Assembly (NCBI GenBank): GCA_963921825.1
Contig: OY997596.1
Location: forward strand, 4,841,001-4,905,000
DNA: 64,000 nucleotides
Source: Erodium maritimum
Taxonomy: Eukaryota > Streptophyta > Magnoliopsida > Geraniales > Geraniaceae
Direction of reading: 5' to 3'
A model generated the notes under the pieces. That model searched no databases. It saw only the letters and a program-made list of their open reading frames with translations, and was not told where the DNA came from. The position numbers and the translations under genes were made by a program. This document shows positions 1 through 11,039 of this stretch, piece by piece; positions within the stretch are counted from its first letter, which is position 1; every line of letters begins with the position of its first letter.

Positions 1-64
1 CCCTTTGTTTCCGATGTGGGACAAGCAACAAAGCCAAAGGCTTTAAGAAGCCATTTCTCCAACA
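1..64 (-). repeat. 3' LTR of C1-1, partial
   Basis: The first 64 bases repeat the right-hand end of 4855-5542, including the stretch ending in CTCCAACA. They are the start of the 3' LTR on the minus strand. The rest lies outside the window. Confidence 0.9.
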
Positions 65-495
65 ATCCCCCACAAATGGCGACAAAAGCTGAAAAACACG
101 TGAAAAACAATTTTAAGTAAAAGAAGACACCACTGAAAGGTGCGGTACTTAAACATCAATATCTTTCGAGTTGAATTGATACATAGTGAGGTGTGATAAC
201 AACTTACTTAAAGTAAGTGAATAGAATCTTAACCTTACTTAGCTTCGGTTAATACGTCACACAACACATACCATACTTTAGATTCCACTGAATCCGCGAT
301 ACTATCAGAAACGCTATTAAAAGCCATGCGTATACCTTGCTTCTAATGAGTGCTCTAGGAAGACTTTGCCCAAAGTCTTTCATAGATGGCGGCCCACCAT
401 CACAAACACGTAGGTAACTCATCAAGTGCTTCTCACAAGCACCATCCCTATCGAGCCTGGAGTTATTAAGGACATAGAGTCCATCCTGTCAGCAG

Positions 496-650
496 AATCC
501 ATCAATTGCGTCTCTATAGCACCACCAAAACTAGTTATAGATTACAATCTATCAAATGCGTCTCACAAGCACCACCAATACTGGTTATAGATTATCAAAA
601 AGATCTATCAAGTGCGTCTCAAAGCACCACCAAAACTGGTTATAGATCAT
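496..650 (-). repeat. tandem repeats in the C1-1 3' untranslated region
   Basis: Three imperfect units of roughly 55-60 bp lie between the RNase H region and the polypurine tract. Each contains a piece like GCGTCTC-AGCACCACC-AA-ACTGGTTATAGAT. The same array, inverted, sits in the same place in C1-2 (60240-60390), so it is a family feature and not a local expansion. Confidence 0.75.
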
Positions 651-718
651 CACGCAGTACTATTGTCATGAGAATGAGAGATGTAGTGCATCAAGTCTTG
701 TATGGTTGCATTTGACCA

Positions 719-3700
719 CTAACACATGTCATTCATACTTTCTTGACATGTGGGCTTGAGCCCCATCCCTTCTGACAAAACAGATAGTATTCTCCTTGGT
801 AGACCCTTGGTTAAAGGATCATCAAGATTTCTTTCGGATCTCACAAATTCCAAAGAAATCACTCCATCTTTCAGGAGTTGTGTAACGACAGCGTGCCTTA
901 AACGAATGTGTCTCTTCTTACCATTGTACACATTATTCTTCGCAACGCAAATAGCCGCTTGCAAATCACAATGTATTGAGAAAAGCATTGCTTGCCTTCC
1001 CCACACAGGGACATCTGGTAACAAGTTCATCAACCAGTCTGCCTCTTGTCAAGCCAACTCAAGGGCAATAAACTCAGACTCCATGGTAGAGCTGACTATA
1101 CAAGTCTTCTTTGAAGACTTCCACGATATAGCACTTCCACCCAAGGTGAACACATAACCACTCGTCGAGCTGATCTCATCATTACCCGAAACTCAGTTTG
1201 CATCACAGTCCCCTTCCAAAACGTTAGGAAATGTACTGTAATGCATGGACCAACTCATAGTTCCTTTCAGGTACTTCAACAGACGACTTAAAGCACTCAA
1301 ATGCTCGTTGCTCGGGTTATGTGTATACTGACTCAACCTGCTTACCGTGTAAGCAATGTCTGGTCGAGTACAGTTCATGAGGAACATCACACTTCCTATA
1401 ATCTGGGCGTACTGAACTTGTGAAACGCTATCACTCAAGTTTTTTATTAAGTGTACGTTCGGATCATAGGGAGTCTTAGTAGATATAACGTCAAAGTGAT
1501 TGAATTTCTTCAACACTTTCTCAACGTAATGAGATTAACTCAAGGAGATGCCATTGGTGTTTCTAATACCCTTAACACCTAAAATGACATCAGCTTCTCC
1601 TAAGTCCTTCATCTCAAAATGTGATGACAAGAATTTCTTGGTAAGGTTCACTGTACCGATATTATCACCAAGAATCAACATGTCATCGACATAAAGAAAG
1701 ATAATCACACAAACCGATTCGTCATCTTCGAATACACATAGGAATCAGAATTGTTCACCTTGTATCCGTCAGTCAACAGAGTTCGATTGAACGTCTCATA
1801 CCATTGTTTAGGTGCTTGTTTCAGACCATACATAAACTTCTTTAGTTTACACACCTTGTTCTCTTGACAAGCGATTACAAACCCCTCGGGTTGAGACATA
1901 TAGATCTCTTCCTTTAGATCACCATTTAAAAAGGCGGTCTTGACATCCATCTGATGAATTATCAAGCCGTGAATGGCAGCTAAAACGACAAGAGACCTTA
2001 TCGTTGCAATCTTGGTCATAGGAGAATACGTGTCAAAGTAATCGACGTCTTTCCGTTGTGTAAAACCTCTAACCACGAGTCTCGCCTTGAACCGTTCTAT
2101 TATACCATCGGGTCTCAGCTTTCTCTTGAAGATCCACTTACTACTAATGGTTCTGGAACCTTTAGGTAAGTCTACTAGATCCCAAGTTTGATTCGATACA
2201 ATAGATACAAGTTCAACTTGGATAGCTTCTTTCCAGAGGTTAGAATCAATAGATCTCAAAGCCTCGCCATAGGTCTTTGGATCTTCTTCTAGCAGGAAGG
2301 CTGAAACAAACCCGTCTGAAACAACACCTTCAGGATCAAATTCAGATAGAAAGGAGGTGACGAAGTCTTCTCTGAAGTTCTTCTCAATCCTGGGTCTCTT
2401 ACTTCTCCTTGGTCCTTTATCTTGACCATGCGAAGTAGAGCTTTCGGCAACCCACCTATCTCGAAGAGAAGGAAAGGGGATAGTGGGTTCAACTAATTCA
2501 GCAACGACATTCCTCTTCAATGGAAATAGATGTTCGAAGAATTCATCATCTCTAGCCTCAGAAATTGAGCGGTCACCTAGAGACATGAAGCGATACGCCG
2601 CGCTGTTCTGAGCATAACCTATGAATACACAATCATAGGTCTTGGATCCGATAGTGGTTCTCTTAGGGTCAGTTAGGCCTACTTTCGCCAGACACCCCCA
2701 CACTTTGAGAAACCTTAGGTTAGGAGCATAACCCTTTCATAACTCGTAAGGAGTCTTATCAAGGTTCTTGTGCGGCACACGGTTAAGTATATGACAAGCG
2801 GGTAAGACAGCTTCCCCCCACATTTCATCAAGAAGGCCTGAACTTAGAAGCATCGCATTCAGCATGTTCTTTACCGTTTTGTTCTTGCATTCAGCTACTC
2901 CATTTTTTTGAGGCATGTATGCTGCACTTGTTTCATGAATGATTACATTGGATTCACAAACATCTTTCAAGAAGTTTGAGCCTTACTCTCCTCCTCTATC
3001 GTATCTAAATCTCTTGATTTTCCTCTCGAGTTGGTTTTCTACCTCATTCTTATATTTGATGAACATCTCTTCAGCTTCATCTTTTGTAGTAAGAAGATAA
3101 AATCTTGCAAACCTTGAGCAGTCGTCGATGAAGGTAACATAGTAATGTTTGCCTCCATTGCTCCTAGTGTTCTTGAAATCCGCAAGATCGGTGTGGATTA
3201 ATTCAAGAAGGCTTGTGTGTCTTGTTGTAACAAATTTGCAAGGTTTTTTTTAGAGAATTTAGCCTCTACGCAAATCTCACACTTCGAGAGTTTAGAGGTA
3301 GAAAAGGATGGTATAATAGACATATTTCTTAGTTATTTAATTGAGGCAACATTCACATGTCCTACTCTACCATGCCACAAATCAAGAGACTCAGTGATAT
3401 AAGCGGAAGCAGAAATTTTATTATTCAAAATAACATGATCAACATTGAAAAGGAAAAGACTCCCATAATAATACCCCTTCCCTACAAACTCTTTATTCTT
3501 AGTGAACACAACAATGTCATTCTCTATAACAGTCTTCATTCTAGCCTTCATCAGTAGGGGTCCAGAGACAAGGTTGCGTCGTAGAGTAGGGACACAAAGT
3601 GCATTATTGAGTACGAGTGTCTTCTCAGATGTTAGCTTCAACATGATCTTCCTGCTTCCAACAATCATTGTAGTAGATTCATTCCCCATATGAACCACTT

Positions 3701-3893
3701 CACCAGGTGCAGAGGCTTCAAACTCGTAGAAGAGTTCCTTGGAGTTGCAGAGATGACGGCTGGATGCGAAGTCCAACACCCAATCAACAGTGTTGTGAAC
3801 CAGCATGGCCTCAGCGACCACAGCAGCTACGATGTCATCATCTTCAGCAATGTAAGCTCTTGCATCATTCTTCTTGTAGTCTTGACGCTGCAT
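719..3893 (-). pseudogene. C1-1 pol remains (GAG-pre-IN, integrase, RT, RNase H)
   Basis: From right to left the domains are: GAG-pre-integrase (3333-3893, with the DLWHGRVGHVN type motif), integrase core end (2737-2970, with PQKNGVAE), reverse transcriptase (1705-2703, with MDVKTAFLNG and LYGLKQAP-like motifs), further RT sequence (1193-1516), and the RNase H end (719-1033, with the HCDLQAA and KNNVYNGKKRHI stretches). These motifs are typical of Copia polyproteins. The frame is interrupted several times, so it is called a pseudogene. It is part of the C1-1 element and not a host gene. Confidence 0.88.
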
Positions 3894-3896
3894 ACA

Positions 3897-4667
3897 CTAA
3901 TAGGCCTTGTATCCAGCTTGGCCGCAAACATAGCACAACATGTTCTGCTTCGGTTTCTGGATAGTAGAGGAGGGCTTCACATACTTTTTGCGGTTGTTGG
4001 GAGGTCCTCGCTTGGGATATTCCTTGTTCTTGGACTTGGGCTTCGGTTTGGGCTTAGCTTGACGAGACGACCTACCAGACTCCACGATGTTGGCCCTTGT
4101 CGTCAGAGGCGACAAAGGTGTTGGGAAGGAACTCAGAGCATCCTTCATACGGTTTGCTTCCTCGATCTTTATATGGCTAATGAGTTCTTGAAGCGTTAGA
4201 TCCTTCTCTCTATGCTTGAGGTAATTGCGGTAGTCATTTCAGGACGGTGGAAACTTCTCCAACAGTTCATGGGTGAGGAACACCTCGTCCATCGTTATTC
4301 CTTCGTTGACAATGGCAACGGACAAGTCCTCATAAACGTGGACTTGATCCATGATAGATCGGTTGTCCACCATCTGGAAGGCGAGCCACTTCCTCACGAT
4401 GTACTTCTTCTTGTCGGTGTCGTCAGCCTCATACTTTTTCTCCAAAGTCTCCCAAATAAATTTGGCGGACTTGTGAACGCACAATAGGTCAAACAGGGTG
4501 TTGGTGACAGAGCTAAGAATCTGGCACCGGGCAGTTTTATTATCCTTAGTAAATTTAAGGAGTTTGGCCTCATTGTCCATAACAATGGAGGCAACTACGG
4601 GACTAGCACCAGGGGTAGCAACTGCGGTAATGGGGGGATCATTAAGCAGTACATAGTCGATGCCCAT
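3897..4667 (-). pseudogene. C1-1 gag remains (UBN2-like gag and CCHC knuckle)
   Basis: The right part (4239-4667) encodes a 142-aa stretch with the Copia gag pattern, including IWETLEKKYE and a terminal LLEKFPP segment. The left part (3897-4148) encodes a basic Lys/Pro-rich linker followed by a zinc-knuckle region beginning CYVCGQAG. This is the normal Copia order, gag core then nucleocapsid knuckle. The gag start lies about 190 bp inside the 5' LTR. It is broken and presumably not expressed as a functional protein. Confidence 0.82.
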
Positions 4668-4854
4668 TTGTTATAAAAACATCAACAATTTTTGAGACCA
4701 GCGATGATAATTGGTACCGCCAAGTGGTTCAACAACATGCATAGTACGAGTAACAACAGCAGGCATATAATTCAGGTTTGTATTCATGTTTAGATTCATG
4801 TTCATGTTCATAACAGTTCACAATATATATAAATAATTGATATTGGTTTCAAAT

Positions 4855-5542
4855 TGTTGGGAATATATATGCAGAACTGATATTATCTGAAACATAATTA
4901 AACAAGCAAACAATTGAAAACTAGAAAGAACCAACCGGTTAGACGTGCAGAAATAGAGGAAGTTCTGGCGTGGCACACGATCACTGACTTGAAAGCAATA
5001 TTTCCAAGTGACCGAGGTGGCGATCAGCAGCAGTTGCTCCCCAAGGTTACACAGCTCTACCTAAGAAAGTGAAACTAGAAAATAGGAAAAACGGGTATAA
5101 TTATGGCTCTGTAAATCGTTGAAATCGTGTCTTACAAAAGAGGCTGAACCAGCTATTTATAGGTTCGAATTGCGCAAGAGTCAAAAGGTAAAAACGCCAA
5201 CGAATTAAGTACAAAAAACGTTCCAGTCATCAAACCATGGTTTAATTCAGTATCAAAACGTTACAACTTATTCAAATTCAAAAGGATTTGATTTTAAAGG
5301 AAATCAGATAAATCTTTTTCCCAACTTGCCTGCCCCGTAGGGGCTCCACCCGAACCCGGCCCGGCCCAGACGGACGAGGGCGGGCCTAAGGCCCATTCCG
5401 GCCCAACCTGCATAAGAAGCCCAAGAGATTTTTGAGCTAGGATAAGGGGTTGAGTTTATTAACTCAATCAACTCCCCTTTTTTTTTTTCCGATGTGGGAC
5501 AAGCAACAAAGCCAAAGGCTTTAAGAAGCCATTTCTCCAACA
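4855..5542 (-). repeat. 5' LTR of C1-1 (688 bp)
   Basis: The LTR begins (minus strand) TGTTGGAGAAATGG and ends CCCAACA. It is similar along its length to the LTR at 60833-61660 on the plus strand, notably a GGGGAGCAAC...GATCGCCACCTC segment near the 3' part. I could not find a canonical initiator-Met primer site right next to it. Confidence 0.85.
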
Positions 5543-6085
5543 ATGACCGTAGTAGATTTTGAAGACCGAGAGTTAGAGTGAATCAATTACAATTTATATT
5601 TTAAAATAAACAAAAAATAACGTTGAATACTCTTTGCATGAATTTATGAAAGGCCATGAACTATTTGATATGATCCTACTTCCAGTCCGGAGGTTATAGC
5701 TTGGATTGTTGTGCTTAATGTTAGATTCTGTGGCATGGTCCCAACTCAATTCTGATTTCCCCCCATAAAAAACGGAATAACCTTATTCGATCGACCTATA
5801 TCGATTTCCAAATAAATTTATTAATTAATATTTGCTATCCAGAATAAGAGAACTTTTTTGCTATCAGGCCAATCCAAGCAAATTGTTACCCATTGAATTG
5901 TTAATGATAAAAAGAACCAGAAGCTTGTCACCTCATGATCTGAGGCAAGAAGGTCTGATGTTCATGTTTAATACAGACCTTTATTTCAAAATAAAAACTC
6001 ACAAACCCTAACTTAACTTTTATTGTACTCTAGACCTCAAACCTATTCTAAGAAAACACAAAATTCATAACATAGAGATGTGCTA
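5543..6085 (-). other. 3' flank of the hydrolase gene
   Basis: AT-rich sequence between the C1-1 element and the stop codon of the hydrolase gene. The part near the gene is presumably 3' UTR. No ORF, repeat or other gene was recognised. Confidence 0.5.
5980..5985 (-). terminator. candidate poly(A) signal AATAAA of the hydrolase gene
   Basis: The plus strand reads TTTATT, which is AATAAA on the coding strand, about 100 bp after the stop codon at 6086-6088. This is a sensible distance for a plant 3' UTR. It rests on one hexamer only. Confidence 0.4.
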
Positions 6086-6221
6086 TTAGTGGCTCATTGC
6101 ATCCTCTTCATCAACAAGAAGTATTGATTTAAAGATGGCATTGTAGGCACAAGGTCGTTCCACATGCACAAGGTGTCCTGCTTTCTTTACTACCTGCATT
6201 CTTGCCTTGCTTCCAATTTGC
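6086..6221 (-). CDS. alpha/beta-hydrolase, exon 4 (last)
   Basis: The coding strand has an acceptor TGCAG at 6222-6226, then one base completing a split Glu codon, then 44 codons and a TAA stop (6086-6088). The peptide contains KKAGHLVHVERPCAYN, the C-terminal block of plant ABHD6-like alpha/beta-hydrolases, including the catalytic His (about residue 272 of 300). The incoming phase matches the two bases left over at the end of exon 3. The exon lies 3.7 kb from exon 3 because a TRIM element and an X retroposon occupy the intron. It was too short to show up as a long ORF and was found by motif. Confidence 0.85.
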
Positions 6222-6409
6222 CTGCATATACATGCTTGTATATATTTTTATCACAAATAATATATCATCATTTTAAATATAAATTATTTTTATTATGTAA
6301 ACTATGAACTCAGTGTTATTGTTAGAACCTATCATGCAATCACTTAGAACATCACAACAAATTGTTAGAACCTAACAATAATAAACATTTCTTTTATCAG
6401 TAACTTTTG

Positions 6410-6595
6410 TGTAAAATTCTGAAGTATAATTAATGAATACTTAATATTCTTGATGTTTCAATACAATGAGAGCACCCCTTTATATAGGATTTAACTCTAT
6501 GCGAAATAGGAAATACTAATACTAAACAACATAGGAAACCTAACTTAACTAGAATAGGAAATACTTGTAAACTGAAAATAAACTAAACTCTAACA
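6410..6595 (-). repeat. TRIM 3' LTR
   Basis: A 186-bp direct repeat of 7417-7600. It contains a TTTATATAGG segment that could serve as the TATA region. Confidence 0.85.
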
Positions 6596-6959
6596 CTCCC
6601 CCTCATGTGCAAATCGGATAACGAGTCTTACACGTGGACGAAGAATACATTTCAAATTTCTTCATGTTGTTGCTTCACCACTATGATGTTGTTGCCGAAG
6701 ACTAGATTTTTTTTTCAACACTCCCCCTCATGTGTAGGTATGATCTTCTACACGTGGGCCATAGCAAGTCTGAACATCTGCATATGTACCGGAGACCACA
6801 GGGTGGAGGTGACAAACGGGACGATACCCAATAACGGCTTTTTAAAGCCTAAGACGATCTGCAGCCATTGGCTCATACCCTGATTTTACGGACGCACGAT
6901 TTAGCTTCGAGCAATTACACCACGTGGGAGCAAAACATCTTCACGCAAATCGCATGCCG

Positions 6960-7095
6960 ATAATGCGAAACAACTTCAAGCAACTACGTCACATAAGTGA
7001 CTATGCAAACTTCTTCAAGCAACTACGTCTCATAAGGACGGTGCGAAACAATTTCAAGCAACTACGTCGACGGTGCGAAACAACTTCAAGTAAGC
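6960..7095 (+). repeat. minisatellite inside the TRIM
   Basis: About four imperfect copies of a unit containing TGCGAAACAACTTCAAGCAACTA. A second short array built on GATGAACAGTG follows at about 7200-7325. Both lie in the non-coding TRIM interior. Confidence 0.6.
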
Positions 7096-7403
7096 ACGAC
7101 AATAGTGCAAACTATGCTGATTTTACGGACGCCCACATTTATGTGATTTTTTTGAAGAATGGAGATGGAAGGAAACTGCTCGGCTGAATTTCAGCGCGTG
7201 AACAATGGCGGCGAATAGTAACCGGATGAACAGTGTCGGTGAACAGTTCGGATGAACAGTGATTCCATGAACAGTGAACACGTAAACAATGTCGCGGATG
7301 AACAATAGAAATTCCGAAGAACAATGTCTTGCCCACCCGCTAAATTATATATTAACGAGTGGGCAAAGCCATAGCCCACGAAAATCTAACCTAGGATCGA
7401 AGA

Positions 7404-7416
7404 GGCTCTGATACCA
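7404..7416 (-). other. tRNA-iMet primer-binding site of the TRIM
   Basis: The minus strand reads TGGTATCAGAGCC directly after the 5' LTR end, the standard plant initiator-Met primer site. Confidence 0.85.
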
Positions 7417-7600
7417 TGTAACATTCTGAAGTATAATTGATGAATACTTAATATTCTTGATGTTTCAATACAATGAGAGCACCCCTTTATATAGGGTTTA
7501 ACTCTATGCGAAATAAGAAATACTAATAATACAACATAGGAAACCTAACTTAACTAGAATAGGAAATACTTGTAAACTGAAAATAAACTAAACTCCAACA
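7417..7600 (-). repeat. TRIM 5' LTR
   Basis: A 184-bp direct repeat of 6410-6595, differing at only a handful of positions by eye. Confidence 0.85.
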
Positions 7601-7666
7601 GTTTATAAACCAAGTTTTTTAAAACAAAAAACAAGAAGAAGGGAAACCCTTCCACGAATGAGACTT

Positions 7667-9422
7667 TTGAATGAAAGGTGCAATTTTATTACTTAAAACG
7701 AACGCATAGCTGTGCATCGAGGAACAGGCTCCCCGACCACCACAAGGATAGCAAAAATGAGCAAAGGCTCACTGACCCTTTTGATCTCAGAACAGTCACA
7801 GAAGATATTTTGGCGCCTTATGGGCAAGGAAAAAAGTCGGAGAGGGCGAAAGGGGTATCGGAGATCCAGAGGGACCTCAACAGTAAAAGTGATGGTAGGA
7901 AGCAAAGCATCGTCTGGGGACCCCTCCCAGGGCCAGTCCCCGATGCTCAAGCGAGGTATCATTCCTCCCGACGGGGTCTCTTCCCCGCCTGTGCGTTGTC
8001 GCCCCACACGACTGCAACCGCTTCCCTCTTCGGAGCTTCAGCAATGTGTAGCCTTCCAGCCCCGGGCGCTGGAACTTCAACAGCTCGTGCTCCAGGTTGG
8101 GCGCGTCCTCTACCTCTAAACCCTCCACGCTCTAGAGGAGGGGGGGTTAGCAATCGAATCAGTAGAGAGTTGATCGTCCCTTGGCCCCCAGATCTTCTCG
8201 TGTACAAAAGGAGATGGGGGGTTCGGGCTGGTTCACCCAGGGTGGCCTGGCGCATGCAACTTGTTGGCAATCCAAGTGGGCAACCCGGGACCCGAATTAG
8301 GTATCGGGTTCATTGTTATGCCGGGTCCCCTAACTCGAGGCAACATGTCCTTAGGTATCGGGTCCAGTGTCAAAGAGTCTGCTTCCTCCAGTCTCCCGGC
8401 TCGGTTGCCGTCGTCCCCATTAGGTAACCCCAATTGCTGCCTTGGCCTCTGAGGACGAGGGCCCCTTGTCGGGTTATACCGGAGTAGAACCCTTTGATAT
8501 GCTGGCAGGTGATGTTGAGGATATCGTAGCGAGGGCACCAACCGAATTGGCCTCCGTACGACCCGAGAGTCTACAGCAGCCTCCCGGGTATGGGGAGGAG
8601 AAATGACCCTGCCGGGAGGGCTCTGGATCCATGTCCGCCTTCGTGCCCAACCGTGGTGCACCCTCACGGAGGAGACCTCCACCATGATCCGCTGCAGGCC
8701 AACCCGGTCACGGATCCTACATTGAGATTGAGCCCTCTCCTGCGTGAACGAGGCGGAGGCAGAGCACAACGTCTCCTCGTGGATCGTCCCCATCGACCGA
8801 CCGGGAGAGAGGTGTCGTCGAGGGTCGGCTCAAGACCCGACACCAGACATCCCAGCCACCAGAGAAAGGTCATGGTGAGCCTTGAGACATGGGCTAGGGT
8901 TCGGCCCACGGGGCGAGGACCTATAGCTTGAAGCAGAAGCTACCGAGAGCCGCCACACCCTACGACGACGCTCCCAATTCCGCCGACCAGAGAATCTTGG
9001 CGGTCCTAGAGAAGCCAAACCATAGTTTGAAGAGATCCTCGATGGGAGAGACATGGGCAATACGCACTGGAAACAACATGCCATCCGGAGCAGGGAGCCC
9101 AGACGACACCAACAAAAGGGTTCGGGGAATCATGGCGACAGGGTCGGGAGGCGACGAAACCGAAAGGGTCTGGGAGAAGAGAAGACGCCGGGGGTTGTGG
9201 AACACTCCTCCACTCCCATCCGTATTTAATCCCTACACAAGGTGTGGTCTGCGAGGATGTCAGTTGGATGGGATAGGCGAAAACGAGGACTGCGAAACCG
9301 ACAATCCCAGGCGGCGCAACAGTGGTGGTGGCAGACGGAAGCTCCATAGCAACTAGGACAGGCTAGGGCTAGAGTAGGCTCTCAAGGCTCGAGAGAGTTC
9401 CACTTCCAGTCTTCGAGGGTTT
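7667..9422 (-). mobile_element. X-family retroposon, copy X3
   Basis: A GC-rich, 1.75-kb insert in intron 3, flanked by a 17-bp imperfect target duplication (TTCCACGAATGAGACTT at 7650-7666 and TTCCACGAAGGAGACTT at 9423-9439). The length and sequence of the duplication fit LINE-type integration. Read on the minus strand it carries a peptide with repeated (T/M)-(D/N)-P-I-P-(K/N) motifs, then a GGFRGRGRA-like Gly/Arg segment, and a 3' end with GGGAGGGGTCCC followed later by AATAAAATTGCACC. The same parts recur in X1, X2 and X4. It has no reverse transcriptase, so it is probably a non-autonomous derivative of a LINE ORF1 region. The many overlapping ORFs in this stretch come from its high GC. Confidence 0.7.
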
Positions 9423-9439
9423 TTCCACGAAGGAGACTT

Positions 9440-9961
9440 ACTAACAAAGACAACTCCTAATGAGGCCTTTAGAGCAAATAAACCTTGTAGAGTAAGCACC
9501 TAAACAGAAACAAGGATGGGTCTAACAATCCTATATCCAGATATTCCGACCAAAAAGAAAATCTAACAACCGATCCTACAAAGATCTAACCAAAACAACA
9601 AATTATCATATAGAGATCAAAACAAAGCAAGGTCTAAAAACCCAAAATAAAACTAGTACGAGCTTAACCAGTGAAACTAAAAATAAGGTCTATAACCCGG
9701 ATATAACAACCATGAAGCTTGAGTAAAAAAAAACGATTTGAAACCTAGATTTTCTAACCTTTAAATCATTAGTTCCAATGATTTGCATTACTAATTCCCA
9801 TAGTTGTGTAATGGCCGTTCCAACACAATACTCAGACGAAAATGTGTTACAGATACCAACATTTTGTACGATAGATTTGAACAATAATACTAAATTCGTA
9901 GTTTGTACAATAAAAACGGTTTATATATATATATATTGGTTAGTACGAGAAGTATGCTTAC
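9440..9961 (-). other. intron 3, unique part
   Basis: AT-rich intron sequence between X3 and exon 3. No ORF, repeat or element was recognised. It includes the donor GTAAGC at 9956-9961. Confidence 0.5.
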
Positions 9962-10029
9962 TCTTTCGCCCGGTTGATGACCTCGAGGTTGAAAATCTTA
10001 TCGTTATCGCCGACCAAAAAGTACACATA
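9962..10029 (-). CDS. alpha/beta-hydrolase, exon 3
   Basis: A 68-bp exon between an acceptor (TTGGCAG, ending at 10030) and a donor (GTAAGC, 9961 downwards). It encodes YVYFLVGDNDKIFNLE and a short tail. This is the family block that carries the catalytic Asp, equivalent to the WGENDQIFNLE stretch of Arabidopsis relatives (Asp about residue 243). It starts in phase 0, matching exon 2, and leaves two bases that join the first base of exon 4 to make Glu. Confidence 0.85.
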
Positions 10030-10116
10030 CTGCCAAGGTTTCCATAAGTATATATACATTAAGACGCGATTCAATTGATATATTTATATGTTAGGCATCA
10101 GTGGAAGCAAGTAAAC

Positions 10117-10209
10117 CTGAGGGAAACAAGGAGGAGTGTGAGGCTCTGCATCGGGGCGGACAAGAGCCTCCAGAAGCTCGCTTCTCTCTCTTCTATTATC
10201 GAACATAGC
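10117..10209 (-). CDS. alpha/beta-hydrolase, exon 2
   Basis: A 93-bp exon (31 codons, phase 0 at both ends) between an acceptor (TATGACAG, ending at 10210) and a donor (GTTTAC, from 10116). It encodes MFDNRRERSELLEALV and a short tail, matching the family stretch MF-NRKER-E-LEAL-. Intron 2 (10030-10116) is only 87 bp and free of repeats, in contrast to introns 1 and 3. Confidence 0.85.
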
Positions 10210-10262
10210 CTGTCATAATTTATTATATTTGTAGTAAAATACATATGTGCAGTACGTGGGAC

Positions 10263-10622
10263 ATTCACTGAAATGATATGCTAAATATGGGTATGAGTGT
10301 GAGACTTAATCTTGTAATTGGTATAAGTAAGTTTATATTTTATATTGTTAGAACTAATAACGTGTTTGAAACCATGTTGTAGTTGTTAGCTATTCTTAAC
10401 AGATAAGATATTAGTGGGATAATGGGTTAGTTTAGAGGTAGTCATATTATATAGGGATTATGGAGCTATAGTTGTGGGATTGGGTGATCCTTTCTTCTAT
10501 TTTTGTACTAGGCTCTACCTATAAATTGAGTCTGATTAGAGCTTTTTAGATGCACCAATAACAAAACAATTTCCCTGAAATAATGCAATTCACTGAAATG
10601 ATATGCTAAATATGGGTATGAG
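10263..10622. repeat. solo-LTR-like insert bounded by 35-bp direct repeats
   Basis: A perfect 35-bp direct repeat, starting ATTCACTGAAATGATATG, lies at 10263-10297 and 10588-10622. The 290 bp between starts TGTGAG and ends ATGCA and contains a CCTATAAATTGAG TATA-like box about 75 bp before its right end, which suggests an LTR. However, a 35-bp flank is far longer than the 5 bp expected for an LTR element. It lies in intron 1 of the hydrolase gene. Confidence 0.5.
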
Positions 10623-10707
10623 CTCATAATTGAATCTTTGCTATACACACACTATTAAAAACCTTATGATTGCATGACTCTAATATGGCACATACTTTTA
10701 CGTAACT

Positions 10708-10848
10708 GTTCTGTTTGATGCAGTGCCAACCATGTCATGCCAACAGTGTCATAAGTGTATATATGGAACTGTTTGATGCAGAGCCCACCATGAATCCATG
10801 ATGCAGAGCCTACCCCATCATCCCAATAGTATCATAAGTGCATATATG
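10708..10848. repeat. imperfect tandem duplication in intron 1
   Basis: Two units begin CTGTTTGATGCAG and end with a CATAAGTG(T/C)ATATATGG segment. The second is longer by an internal repeat of GATGCAGAGCC. Confidence 0.55.
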
Positions 10849-11039
10849 GGCGGGTGAAGGGTTGCATTGAGATCCACTACCTTCCAACTATTTTTTAAAT
10901 TTGTAGATCTATTAACCAAGATCTCTATTCTATTTAGAGACACGCGTAGTGTGAAAAGGGATCACATAATGTGGTGGACGTATTTCATAGGCTACCAGTT
11001 CTCTAATACAATCCATTGTAAAAGGACCACATGAAACTC

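Larger units (their letters stand above)
1..5542 (-). mobile_element. Copia LTR retrotransposon, copy C1-1 (3' LTR cut by window edge)
   Basis: A Copia-superfamily element reading right to left. The 5' LTR lies at 4855-5542, then gag, a gag-pre-integrase/protease region, integrase, reverse transcriptase and RNase H, and finally the first 64 bases of the 3' LTR before the window begins. The order with integrase before reverse transcriptase is the Copia order. The LTR ends are TGTTGG and CCAACA. A purine tract (TGGGGGAT on the minus strand) abuts the 3' LTR at 65-72. The coding region is broken in several places (roughly half a dozen), so this is a fossil. Its age cannot be taken from LTR divergence because only 64 bases of the second LTR are visible. 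The same family recurs at about 58.2-61.7 kb and 32.8-33.9 kb. Confidence 0.9.
6410..7600 (-). mobile_element. TRIM (terminal-repeat retrotransposon in miniature)
   Basis: Two direct repeats of about 185 bp (6410-6595 and 7417-7600) begin TGTAA-ATTCTGAAG and end CT(C/T)CAACA or CTCTAACA. On the minus strand a perfect initiator-Met primer site, TGGTATCAGAGCC, abuts the right LTR at 7404-7416, and a G-rich tract (minus strand) borders the left LTR. The internal 820 bp encodes no gag or pol. It sits in intron 3 of the hydrolase gene in the same orientation. The LTRs look over 95% alike by eye, so it is fairly young. No clean 5-bp target duplication was visible (TTTTG against GTTTA). Confidence 0.85.

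Noticed and set aside
719-4667. Integrase, RT and zinc-knuckle ORFs as host genes
   Set aside because: They are the parts of one Copia element in order between LTR sequences, and they are broken.
8233-8793. A 186-codon minus-strand ORF as a host gene in intron 3
   Set aside because: It lies within retroposon X3, bounded by a 17-bp target duplication, and its motifs recur in the other X copies.
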